Assembly: GCF_027627435.1 (NCBI RefSeq)
Contig: NZ_CP115452.1
Span: forward strand, 48,410-112,409
From: Kitasatospora cathayae
GTDB taxonomy: Bacteria; Actinomycetota; Actinomycetes; Streptomycetales; Streptomycetaceae
Direction of reading: 5' to 3'
DNA: 64,000 bases
This document shows, in pieces, positions 56,584 to 64,000 of the stretch; positions within the stretch are counted from its first letter, which is position 1, and the number at the start of each line of letters is the position of its first letter. The position numbers and the translations under genes are program-made. The notes beneath the pieces were generated by a model, which worked only from the letters and a program-made list of their open reading frames with translations, had not been told where the DNA came from and searched no databases.

Positions 56584-56853
56584 ATGGCTCGTGGATGGGA
56601 AGCCGATCCTTCCGCTTCGCTCGAGAAGCGTCTGGGGAAATCCGCGAAAGAACTCGGGACGTCCGAAGGCCGGGACGAATGCCCGGACATCTGGCAGCTC
56701 TCGAACGGCGATATCGCCGTGATCGGCCGCGACCTCACCGAGGACTACAGCGGCCGCCTCCCCGACGGTGTCGTCCTGGGTCCGGGCGAGCGGCTCGTCG
56801 TCATTCCCGGCCTCATGCTGAGCACGGCGAAAGCGGACATCGCGGATGCCTGA
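56584..56853 (+). CDS. small partner protein upstream of STAND gene
   Basis: 89 residues, ATG with GGGGGCAGG upstream. A charged N-terminus (SASLEKRLGKSAKELGTSEG) leads to CPDIWQLSNGDIAVIGRDLT and LGPGERLVVIPGLMLSTAKA. The stop overlaps the start of the next gene by eight bases, so they are coupled. Similar short proteins accompany DUF6879 proteins in Streptomyces. It may be an antitoxin- or regulator-type partner; no catalytic residues are seen. Confidence 0.7.
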   Translation: MARGWEADPSASLEKRLGKSAKELGTSEGRDECPDIWQLSNGDIAVIGRDLTEDYSGRLPDGVVLGPGERLVVIPGLMLSTAKADIADA

Positions 56854-59800
56854 TCGGCGGGTCCCCGAGCTGCGGTCCGAGTGGGGCGAGATCCTCGCCC
56901 GGCAGGACTACAAGCGCGACTTCCGCGAGCGGGACGCGCGGGTCCGCGGTCGGGACTCCTGGAAGCTGGAGCGGCGCCAGCACTTCGAGGAGCAGGGAAG
57001 TGCCAGCTGGGAAGCGGTGCGCAGGGGTGACTGGACCGAGGCGCTGCGCCTGCTCGAGGGCCGGCGCGCGGCGCTGCTCGAGATGGGGCGGGAGGACGAG
57101 GAGCGCCGGTCGTTCTTCCACCGCGTCCGAGTGGTCCAGAAGCCGCTGACGGCCTACGTGCAGTGGGAGCTGCACTCGCTGCGGATCCGCGCCGAATGCG
57201 GCGAGCGGATCCGTATCGTCGGCGCCGAGGCACTCGCCGATTCCGGGGACGAGGAATTCGGTCCGCTGCCGGAAATCGTCATTCTCGGCGGCCGCACGCT
57301 CTATCAGGTCCTGTATTCGGAAACAGGGGTTCCAGTCGGCGCGGTCCGCTACACCGATCCCGATCTCGTCCTCCGCTGGGAGGACTACATCAAGGATCTC
57401 TACCGCACCGGCGAGGACGTGCCGACCTACTTCGACCGCGAAGTGGCACACCTCCCTCCGCCCACACAGAATCGGAGTACCGTGGCAGACGGGAACGATG
57501 GGAACACCGACGGCCCCGGACGCACGCATTCCGCCGTGTCCGGGTCGTCGACCCACGACCTCGTCCAGGCACGGGACATCAGCGGCGGAATCCATTTCCA
57601 CCGCGCAGCCGGCCACGACAGCCCCGCCCCGAAGCCCCGCCAGCTGCCCGCCGACGTCCGCGGCTTCGTCAACCGCGTCGACGAACTCCGCGCACTGGAC
57701 ACCGCCCTCACCGGCGAAGCCGCGGACCGTCCCCCAGCCGCCGTCATCGTCATCGCCGGAACCGCAGGCGCCGGCAAGACCTCCCTCGCCCTGCACTGGG
57801 CCCACCGGGCCCGCGACCGCTTCCCCGACGGACAGCTCTACGTCAACCTCCGCGGCTACGATCCCGGACGCCCCGTCACCGCCCAGGAAGCCCTCCACCG
57901 CTTCCTCACCTCCCTCGGCGTCCCCGCCCCCTCCGTCCCCACCGACCCCGACGCGGCCGCCGCCCTCTACCGCTCCCTCCTCGCCGACCGCCGCGTCCTC
58001 GTCATCCTCGACAACGCAGCCACCGCGAGCCAGGTCCGCCCCCTGCTACCAGGCAGCGCCGGCAGCCTCGTCCTCGTCACCAGCCGCAGCCGCCTGTCCG
58101 GCCTCGCCGTCCGCGACGGCGCCCGCCGCCTCACCCTCGGCACCCTCCCCGAACCCGAAGCCGTCGCCCTGCTGCGCGCCGTCACGGCCGACCACCGCCC
58201 ACAGGACGACCCGGACCAGCTCACCGAACTCGCCCGCCTCTGCGCCCAGCTGCCCCTCGCCCTGCGCATCGCGGCCGAACGCGCCGCCAGCATGCCCCAC
58301 ATGGGCCTCGACGACCTGATCGCCGACCTGCGCGACGAATCCGCACTCTGGGACGCCCTCAGCGTCGGCGAGGACGAGGACGCCGACGCCGTCCGCACCG
58401 TCTTCGCCTGGTCCTACCGTGCCCTACCCGACCAGGTCGCCCGCCTCTTCCGCCTCCTCGGCCTCCACCCCGGCCCCGACTTCGGACTCCACGCCGCGGC
58501 CGCCCTCGCCCGCCTCACCCCCAACCGCACCCGCCAACTCCTCGACTCCCTCGTCGGCGCCCACCTCGTCGAACAGAGCGCACCGGACCGCTACCAGTTC
58601 CACGACCTCCTGCGCGCCTACGCCACCGACCAGGCCCAGCGCGAGGACACTCCCGCCGAGCGCCAGGCAGCCCTGCACCGCGTCCTCGACTGGTACCTGC
58701 ACACCGCCGACGCCGCCCAGCAGTGGCTGCGCCCGGCCGAGGCCCGTCTGCCGCTCGACCCGCCGGCGGACGCAGTCCAGCCGGCCGCCTTCGCCGACTA
58801 CAACGCCGCCGTGGACTGGGCCGAACGCGAACGCGCCAACCTCCTCCACGCCGTCCACACCGCCTCCGCCGCGGGCGAGGACCGACGCACATGGCAGCTG
58901 GCCGCCGTCCTCTGGAACGCCCAGGCCCCCTCCGCACCCGGCACCGACTGGCCCCCGGCAGGCCGCGCCGGCCTCACAGCCGCGCAACACCTCGGCGACG
59001 ACCGCGCACGGGCCCTGCTGCTCACCGACCTCGGCATGGCGTCCACCCGCACCAGCGCCCTCGACGACAGCCTGGAACACCACCGTGCGGCGCTCGCGCT
59101 CTGGCGCGGCCTCGGTGACCGGCTCAACGAGGCGCACTCCCTCAACCTGATCGGCCTGGTCCACCTGCATCGCAGACAACTCGCCGACGCCGCATACCAC
59201 TTCGAGCAGGCATTCGCCGCGTTCCGGCTCCAGAACGAGGCACAGTGGCAGGCCACCACCCTCGCCAACCTCGCCGGCACTCACTACCGCGCCGGCCGTC
59301 TGCCCGAGGCCGCGGCCGCCGTCGACGAGGCGCTGACCGCCCACCGCGCCCTGAAGAACCAGCGCGGTGAGGGCAATGCCCTGCGCCTGCTGAGCGACAT
59401 CCGCCGCGAGGACGGCGACCCGGCTGGCGCGCTCGCCGCCGCCCAGGCCGCCCTCGACATCGCCCTCAGCCTGCGGGACCACCGGCTCGAAGGCTTCTGG
59501 CTCCTCACCCTCGGCGACGCCCAACGCGCCGACGGACAGCACACCGACGCCCTCGAGTCCTACCAGCGCGCCGCCGTCCTCCACCGCCGCCTCGGTGACC
59601 GCAGCCGCGAAGCCCAGGCCTGGCACGGCGCGGGCGAGGCCTACCGCCACCTCGACCGCCCCGCCGAAGCCGCCGCCCTCCTCCGCCGGGCCGCCGCCGC
59701 CCACCACGACCTCGGCGACACCTGGCACGAAGCCCTGTCCCTTGATGCCCTGGCCGCAGCCTTGGTCTCCGACGACCCGCCAGCGGCGCGACGGCACCGG

Positions 59801-59890
59801 GAGGACGCACTCGCCCTCCTGACCGGCTACGACGACCCGCGAGCGGCAGCGACACGAGACCGGATCGCGCGGCAACTGGAGACGGGCTGA
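56846..59890 (+). CDS. STAND NTPase: DUF6879 - NB-ARC - TPR fusion
   Basis: 1014 residues. Residues 1-200 are a DUF6879 domain (ERRSFFHRVRVVQKPLTAYVQWEL, RIVGAEAL, VGAVRYTDPDLV). A linker with LVQARDISGGIHFHRA, typical before NB-ARC modules in actinobacterial STAND proteins, follows. The NB-ARC has Walker A GTAGAGKTSLA (about 304-314), Walker B RRVLVILDNA (about 383), VLVTSRSRL and LPLALRIAAERA (about 470), plus a winged helix near 530. At least six TPRs (about 660-1000) form the sensor, e.g. LGMASTRTSALDDSLEHHRA and GDAQRADGQHTDALESYQRA. STAND proteins oligomerise on ligand binding to activate an effector. DUF6879 as the N-terminal effector or adaptor is unusual. Confidence 0.9.
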   Translation: MPDRRVPELRSEWGEILARQDYKRDFRERDARVRGRDSWKLERRQHFEEQGSASWEAVRRGDWTEALRLLEGRRAALLEMGREDEERRSFFHRVRVVQKPLTAYVQWELHSLRIRAECGERIRIVGAEALADSGDEEFGPLPEIVILGGRTLYQVLYSETGVPVGAVRYTDPDLVLRWEDYIKDLYRTGEDVPTYFDREVAHLPPPTQNRSTVADGNDGNTDGPGRTHSAVSGSSTHDLVQARDISGGIHFHRAAGHDSPAPKPRQLPADVRGFVNRVDELRALDTALTGEAADRPPAAVIVIAGTAGAGKTSLALHWAHRARDRFPDGQLYVNLRGYDPGRPVTAQEALHRFLTSLGVPAPSVPTDPDAAAALYRSLLADRRVLVILDNAATASQVRPLLPGSAGSLVLVTSRSRLSGLAVRDGARRLTLGTLPEPEAVALLRAVTADHRPQDDPDQLTELARLCAQLPLALRIAAERAASMPHMGLDDLIADLRDESALWDALSVGEDEDADAVRTVFAWSYRALPDQVARLFRLLGLHPGPDFGLHAAAALARLTPNRTRQLLDSLVGAHLVEQSAPDRYQFHDLLRAYATDQAQREDTPAERQAALHRVLDWYLHTADAAQQWLRPAEARLPLDPPADAVQPAAFADYNAAVDWAERERANLLHAVHTASAAGEDRRTWQLAAVLWNAQAPSAPGTDWPPAGRAGLTAAQHLGDDRARALLLTDLGMASTRTSALDDSLEHHRAALALWRGLGDRLNEAHSLNLIGLVHLHRRQLADAAYHFEQAFAAFRLQNEAQWQATTLANLAGTHYRAGRLPEAAAAVDEALTAHRALKNQRGEGNALRLLSDIRREDGDPAGALAAAQAALDIALSLRDHRLEGFWLLTLGDAQRADGQHTDALESYQRAAVLHRRLGDRSREAQAWHGAGEAYRHLDRPAEAAALLRRAAAAHHDLGDTWHEALSLDALAAALVSDDPPAARRHREDALALLTGYDDPRAAATRDRIARQLETG

Positions 59891-60403
59891 CCGTCAGGCG
59901 CACTGGCCGAGCTCAGTGCCGAAGCGGTTTCGCCCACTGGCTCAGGCAGTAGCTGGTAGTGCTTCGGGAACCACCGGGACCGCAGCGTGTTCGATGTTCA
60001 CGAGGAGCGACAGCACTCGCACTCGCCAATAGCGGTTGCGGGTATCACGAGCTGTTGGGTTCCAGCGGTGCAGATGACTGAGATCGGTGGCCCAGGCGAC
60101 GACGTCGAGCTCGCCGAATCGGCCCGCGGTGGCGTCGGTGATGGGTCGCGTACCGATGAGTGGCAGATGACGGTCCTTCTGCGACTTCGAACTGACCGGC
60201 CGTCGGCTTCGCCCGAACTGACTGTTCGCCGAACTATCCCGCCCATCACGGCCCGGGGTGTGGTGGTCGCCACCACCAGCCGTCGAAGCAGACATACGTA
60301 CGTGCAACCAGCAGTCAAATGACTGACGCACACGTGCACCGCATAGAGAACAGTTGCATCACTGCGCGAGCAGAAACGCCGGAACGAAATCTTGGAGTCA
60401 TGC
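59891..60403. other. intergenic, possible decayed gene
   Basis: 513 bases. A minus-strand open frame (59942-60331) gives ITDATAGRFGELDVVAWATD and RYWRVRVLSLLVNIEH at its end. It lacks a ribosome site and known domains and may be the tail of a lost gene. Confidence 0.3.
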
Positions 60404-60796
60404 ATGAAGTTCCTGTCGGGCAAGCTGCCGAAGACGGCCGTCACCCTCGGCCTCGCCGTGGCCGCGCTGACCGCCGTGCCGGCCACCCCGGCCTCGGCGA
60501 GCACGGCCGCCACCGCGGGCTGCACCCGCGCCCTGCGCTTCTACGACGTCCAGGTCCAGGTGGACAACTGCTCGGACGGCTGGGTATGGATGTACACCGG
60601 CACCCGCTTCCGCGGAGCCACCGCCTACGCGAAGACCGCCTCCGGCCAGGTACGGGAGCTGCAACTGGGGAAGAACCAGGCCAGCGCGGTGAAGTACGGC
60701 GAGCGGGTCACGAGCATCCACGTCTGCGGAAACGACACCGTCGGCTGGTTCCCCCCGATCCCGTTCCGGCGGTGCTCGACGGAAGTCGGCCTGTGA
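60404..60796 (+). CDS. small secreted protein, possibly beta/gamma-crystallin-like
   Basis: 130 residues, ATG with GGAG eight bases upstream. The signal peptide LGLAVAALTAVPATPASA is cut near residue 32. The mature part has four Cys and a pattern LRFYDVQVQVDNCSDGWVWM…YTGTRFRGATAYA…VTSIHVC. It is like beta/gamma-crystallin or peptidase-inhibitor I36 folds, where G..a.Y and S-I segments alternate. Assignment to either is tentative. Confidence 0.65.
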   Translation: MKFLSGKLPKTAVTLGLAVAALTAVPATPASASTAATAGCTRALRFYDVQVQVDNCSDGWVWMYTGTRFRGATAYAKTASGQVRELQLGKNQASAVKYGERVTSIHVCGNDTVGWFPPIPFRRCSTEVGL

Positions 60797-60990
60797 GGAC
60801 CTCCCCGTGATGACGCCGAAGCGGTCCGTCCAGGGCATGGGCGGACCGCTTCCGCGTCCCTCTCATGCGAGATGGAGATGGCCGCCTCCACGGCTGCGGC
60901 CGTCGGCCATACACCAGCGCACCTGGCGGCGCGAAGTCCAGCAGGTCCTTCCGCACGGCGACGGTTTCGTCCGCCGCAGCGCAGGAGGCG

Positions 60991-61014
60991 GTTGATCCCG
61001 CTGGTGCGGGGAGG
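60991..61014 (+). repeat. single CRISPR-like repeat
   Basis: GTTGATCCCGCTGGTGCGGG followed by GAGG. It is in the same orientation as the other units in the window, with no second unit 61 bases away. Confidence 0.4.
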
Positions 61015-61045
61015 CCACCGCCGTGCGGTCGGCCAGGAACCATCC

Positions 61046-61303
61046 CTACTTGCTTTCCGGCGGGTTCGGTGGCGGGGTCGGTAGCCCGGTCGGCTGGGCC
61101 TTTGGGCCGCCGATTCCACCGCTTCCGTCGGACGCCGGGTCCTGGCCGTCGTCGCTCGTGGTCTCCTCCGCCTCCTCGGCTGCCGGGATGTCGTCTGGGA
61201 GCGGCATGACGGGGTGCATCGGCACCCGGGTCGGGCCGCGGGTCCCACGGCCGCGTTGGGCGCGCCACCGGCCCTGGTCGTCTGGCGGGATCGTGCCGCT
61301 CAT
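61046..61303 (-). CDS. small disordered acidic/proline-rich protein
   Basis: 85 residues, ATG with an excellent AGGAGGA six bases upstream. N-terminal Arg/Gln/Gly-rich segment (GRWRAQRGRGTRGPTRVPMH), central acidic part (AAEEAEETTSDDGQDPASD) and Pro-rich end. No fold is predicted; it is probably intrinsically disordered. It is encoded on the same strand as parAB but separated by the parB terminator and a CRISPR-like unit. Confidence 0.65.
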   Translation of the reverse strand: MSGTIPPDDQGRWRAQRGRGTRGPTRVPMHPVMPLPDDIPAAEEAEETTSDDGQDPASDGSGGIGGPKAQPTGLPTPPPNPPESK

Positions 61304-61387
61304 AACGTCCTCCTCTTGCTGCGGGACCCGTCATCGGGGCGCGGGTGCTCCGAAGGCGTGGGCCTTTCAGGGCTGGACGGCGGGCGG

Positions 61388-61560
61388 TTGGCCCCCGCAG
61401 GTGCGGGGAGGAGGATTCCTGACCTGCGACGTAGCAGCGGCTTTGCCATTTCTTGACTGATGGAATGTTGGCTTGGCGGGTGCTACGGGTGGCCAAATGT
61501 GTCATCGCTGACACCGTTGAGCTGTTGAGGAGTCAAGGACCAACTGACATCGTGCCACGC
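61388..61560 (+). repeat. CRISPR-like repeat plus leader-like sequence, copy 2
   Basis: Unit GTTGGCCCCCGCAGGTGCGG (61388-61415), the best-preserved of the window with a CCCCCGC/GCGGGG stem. It is followed by flank homologous to that at 47919-48070 (CCTGCGACGTAGC, GCGGCTTTGC, TTTCTTG, GAGCTGTTG, GTCAAGGA). Confidence 0.5.
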
Positions 61561-61653
61561 GCACCCGACAGCGTCCTCGGGCGGATCGTTTCCGATTCCA
61601 GCGCGGTAAGCAGGAGAGCTGCGGGTCCCCTTGACCCTCAAGGCCTCGAAGAG

Positions 61654-61700
61654 CCGTGGGTGTCCCACCCCACCATCCAGGAGGGGTGGGACACCCACGG
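61654..61700 (-). terminator. parB terminator
   Basis: A perfect 18-bp stem (CCGTGGGTGTCCCACCCC and complement) with an 11-base loop lies five bases after the parB stop. It is the strongest hairpin in the window. Confidence 0.9.
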
Positions 61701-61705
61701 ATGCG

Positions 61706-62860
61706 TCAGCTGCTGGTCGTCAGCAGACGGTTGGCCAGGGCGTCGGCGAGGCGGTAGGCCTCGTCGGCCGAGAGGGTGCGGCAGATGGCGTCTGCCAGTT
61801 CCTCGACGTTGTGCCAGTCGACGTTTCCGAGGCCCGCCTGCGGGGCGGCGGCTGCCGGCTTCTCGCGCTGCTCCGGCATCGGGAGCGGCTCGGAATTTTC
61901 CGCGGAAAATCGGTCGGGGCTCGAAGCGGGTTCAGTGCTCGCGGACGGAGCTTGCGGGGCGGCGGACTCCGGCCGGGGTGCCGCGGGAGCCACCGGCTCC
62001 GCCGCCTCGGCGACCGCCTCGGCGACCGGCTGGGCAGCGGGCGCAGGTGTGAGCACCGGCTGTGGAGCCGGCGCAGCAGGAGCCACGTCGGCGGGGGCTG
62101 CCTTGGCCGCAGCCTTCGCCTCCAGCCTCGCCGCCCGCTTCGCCGTCACCGCGTCGGCGTCGGCTTGGAGCAGCTGCTCCAGCTCCGCCGTCTGCTCGGC
62201 CAGGGACATCTCCTCGATGCCCTTCACCGAACCCAGACGGCGGGCGACGTTGATGGAGACGCCCTCCTCGCCGCGCGCCTTGGCCCGCACCTGGCGCTGT
62301 AGCTCAGGGTGGAGCTTCAGCAGGTTCTTGCGGTGCGAGATCCAGCTCTGGGACCAGCCCTCCGCCTCGGCGGCCTCCTTGGCGGTCGCGTACTGCGCCA
62401 CGATGAGCAGGACCGCGTTGGCCTCCTCGATCGGGTCGAAGTCCTTGCGCGCCATGTTCTCGTCGAGCGCCGCCCGCAGCAGGGTCGCCTTGGACTCGGC
62501 CACCGAGTCGTCGACGACGACCAGCAGCTGCTCGCGCCCGTACAGCTGAGCGGCGGCCCGACGGCGGTTGCCGTTGACGACGACCACGTCCTCCGGGCCC
62601 GCGCCCAGCGTCTGCCGGTCCTCGGGCCACAGCCGGAGGTAGGCGGCCGGGGTGACGGCGAGGCAGCTCTGCAACTGGCGGTCCTTGATGCTCGCCAGGT
62701 CGGAGAGGTCGCCCAGTTCGTCACGCGGGTTGCGCGGGTTGGGCAGGCAGTTGGCGGTGGGGATCCACCGGGCCGGGGCGTCCTTGGCACTGTCCACACC
62801 CGGGGCGTCGACGACCGGGTCGGCGGCCATCGAGGCGAAGGAGACGCGACGGCCTGCCAT
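61706..62860 (-). CDS. parB: ParB-type partition protein
   Basis: 384 residues. The ParB/Srx N-terminal domain keeps NPRNPRDELGDLSDLASIK (compare NPRxxxxxxxLxxLxxSI) and VVVNGNRRRAAAQL, which replaces the usual GERR-type box. A central HTH (WSQSWISHRKNLLKLHPELQ) and a Lys/Ala coiled region follow. Then comes a 120-residue Ala/Pro linker and a C-terminal segment (VEELADAICRTLSADEAYRL) for dimerisation. ParB binds centromere-like sites and stimulates ParA. The start ATG overlaps the parA stop by one base. It is of the kind found on Streptomyces linear plasmids and phage-plasmids. No parS repeats were recognised. Confidence 0.88.
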   Translation of the reverse strand: MAGRRVSFASMAADPVVDAPGVDSAKDAPARWIPTANCLPNPRNPRDELGDLSDLASIKDRQLQSCLAVTPAAYLRLWPEDRQTLGAGPEDVVVVNGNRRRAAAQLYGREQLLVVVDDSVAESKATLLRAALDENMARKDFDPIEEANAVLLIVAQYATAKEAAEAEGWSQSWISHRKNLLKLHPELQRQVRAKARGEEGVSINVARRLGSVKGIEEMSLAEQTAELEQLLQADADAVTAKRAARLEAKAAAKAAPADVAPAAPAPQPVLTPAPAAQPVAEAVAEAAEPVAPAAPRPESAAPQAPSASTEPASSPDRFSAENSEPLPMPEQREKPAAAAPQAGLGNVDWHNVEELADAICRTLSADEAYRLADALANRLLTTSS

Positions 62861-63519
62861 CAGCGACCCCCGTAACCGAGCTCGAGGGACAGCCGGAAGA
62901 AGTCCTCGCGGGCCCGGTAGGCGGTTCCGCTCTCCTTGTACTGGGTGACGACCGTCCCCTCGGCCACCGCTCGGGAGTGGATCTTGTACCGGCGCAGGAC
63001 GGTCTTGGCGCGCGGCCATCCCCTCGCGGCGATGTACGCCTCGGTGTCCTCGAGGTCGGCACGGCCGTCCCGGGGGTCCCAGTTGTTGACGACGACCCGG
63101 TACGGGATGTCCATCGGCTCGATGACCTTCTGAATGGTCCGCGCCGTGGGGTCGAAGCACAGCGGCTCGGTGATCATCGGGACCAGGACGTCGTCCGCGA
63201 TCTCCAGTGCCCGGCGCAGGATCTCCTCGTCGGCCAGGGTGCCCGGCGTGTCGATGAAGATGTGCTCGTACTCGTCCTTCGCGCCGAGGACGTCGAAAGT
63301 GCACGCCGCCAGGTTGACCGTGGTGGTGGTCTTGCCGACGCCGCCCTTCTGGTTGGCGATCACGTGGATCTTCGCGCCGGTCTTCTTGAGGTGGACCAGC
63401 TGATCGGCCTGGTCGTGCGCCGCCATGAAATCGAAGGGCAGGTTGTCCCCCACCCGCTCGGCCCAGACGACCGCGGACCCCTGGGGGTCGGTGGACACGA
63501 CAAGCACAGATGGCTTCAT
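62860..63519 (-). CDS. parA: ParA-type partition ATPase with rearranged N-terminal segments
   Basis: 219 residues, ATG with GGAGAG about ten bases upstream. It contains the deviant Walker A NQKGGVGKTTTT (Lys63), switch STDPQGSA (Asp11) and Walker B HIFIDTPGTLADE (Asp90). The C-terminal part (PMITEPLCFDPTARTI, YRVVVNNWDPRDGRAD, YKIHSRAVAEGTVVTQY) is normal for this family. The order is odd. Residues 2-49 are the segment that normally follows the P-loop region, and the P-loop segment KIHVIANQKGGVGK… begins only at residue 50. Both junctions are in frame and no residues seem lost. ParA drives plasmid segregation with ParB, encoded immediately downstream. Confidence 0.9.
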   Translation of the reverse strand: MKPSVLVVSTDPQGSAVVWAERVGDNLPFDFMAAHDQADQLVHLKKTGAKIHVIANQKGGVGKTTTTVNLAACTFDVLGAKDEYEHIFIDTPGTLADEEILRRALEIADDVLVPMITEPLCFDPTARTIQKVIEPMDIPYRVVVNNWDPRDGRADLEDTEAYIAARGWPRAKTVLRRYKIHSRAVAEGTVVTQYKESGTAYRAREDFFRLSLELGYGGR

Positions 63520-64000
63520 GATGTTCCGTTCTCTCCGTGGGCTTCCCGGGCGGTTCGCCCGGTACTGCGGACGCCCGCCGCTCAAAGCCGTGGGCGGCGG
63601 ACTGGGACAGCATTCCAGATGATCGACTCGGAGCCTGACGCGACCCGCGTGTGTTGGAGCACGACTGGCGCCCCCACGCGCCTGGTTTTCCGGAGAAACG
63701 CTGCTGTTCGTCTGGCGGGCTTCCTGAATTTTCGGTTTCCGGTGTGTGGCGATGCCTGGGCTGCAGAGGGGGGAATGGATGATCGAGAACCGCTGGCTCG
63801 CGATTGTGATTGGACGGTATGGCGTTCGCGAAGTCACTTGATTTCCAATGGATGCGGAGTTGTGAGGGTTCGGGACTTGAGGTGTTGGATGCCCGGAGGC
63901 CGGGGGCGCATGGCACTATGTCCCAGTGTTGTCTGACGGCCCAATAGGCTGGTGTGGGCTGGCTGATCACGTTTGACCCGGCAGACATGGTCAAGAAGTT
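63520..64000. promoter_or_regulatory. parAB upstream region
   Basis: 481 bases with AT-richer parts and no supported gene. A perfect 7-bp stem with 3-base loop (CCGGGCG-GTT-CGCCCGG, 63546-63562) sits 27 bases upstream of parA and could be an operator or parS-like site. No iterated sequence recognised up to the window edge. Confidence 0.4.

Noticed and set aside
61706..63994. 762-residue open frame running through parA and parB
   Set aside because: The parB start at 62860 has family-typical sequence and overlaps the parA stop; the upstream part is parA in another frame.

Overview
The window is high-GC actinomycete DNA, almost certainly Streptomyces. The evidence is codon bias, GGAGG-type ribosome sites, Tat and Sec signal peptides, a reducing type I polyketide synthase, DUF2637, DUF5988 and DUF6879 proteins, and degenerate CRISPR repeats of Streptomyces type. 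A parA-parB pair, a two-winged-helix replication-like protein, a SpdB-like DUF2637 membrane protein, a tyrosine recombinase, a composite transposon and many decayed genes point to a plasmid (probably linear) or a chromosome arm. The sequence alone does not decide between these.

Layout. 1-9.3 kb: multicopper oxidase, GH114-like lipoprotein, secreted beta-helix protein, a decayed YVTN/TIG gene, a small peptide gene followed by an alpha-helical-repeat protein, and the first intact IPT/TIG protein. 9.4-12.8 kb: APH-like protein, first IstA-like protein, HATPase regulator. 12.9-21.2 kb: a likely operon read leftward of DUF5988, free ketosynthase and a KS-AT-DH-ER-KR-ACP synthase. 21.8-26.1 kb: three more leaderless IPT/TIG proteins and an IS5 relic. 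27.2-31.1 kb: second IstA-like protein, two small genes, second HATPase regulator. 32.4-39.7 kb: replication-like protein, DUF2637 protein, a 17-residue hydrophobic peptide, and recombinase with a divergent regulator-like gene. 39.98-42.80 kb: an ISL3 composite transposon carrying a PIG-L deacetylase, with perfect ends and an 8-bp target duplication. 43-48.5 kb: decayed copies of genes plus a PQQ-type propeller protein. 48.6-56 kb: HEAT-repeat protein, LysR/SDR pair, and a WXG100-like/DUF1023/lipoprotein operon. 56.6-59.9 kb: a DUF6879-NB-ARC-TPR protein with a small overlapping partner gene. 60.4-63.5 kb: a secreted small protein, a disordered protein, and parB/parA.

The most unusual points are these. 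(i) A roughly 108-bp non-coding element occurs in five copies (5355, 8057, 24335, 26407, 32165) with three GGGTGA/GGGTTA-like blocks at fixed spacing. Three copies lie 140-300 bp upstream of TIG genes and point away from them. (ii) In ParA the Walker A segment follows, rather than precedes, the STDPQGS segment. (iii) The ISL3 transposon moved as a unit with a deacetylase gene. (iv) CRISPR-like repeats are dispersed at seven loci, all in one orientation, with no cas gene. (v) The STAND protein is fused to DUF6879.

How the genes work together: DUF5988, ketosynthase and PKS probably make a reduced, probably methyl-branched acyl chain. ParA and ParB partition the replicon. The WXG100/DUF1023/lipoprotein set looks like an exported surface or effector module. 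The TIG genes and the repeated element may form one regulatory family; that last point is inference.
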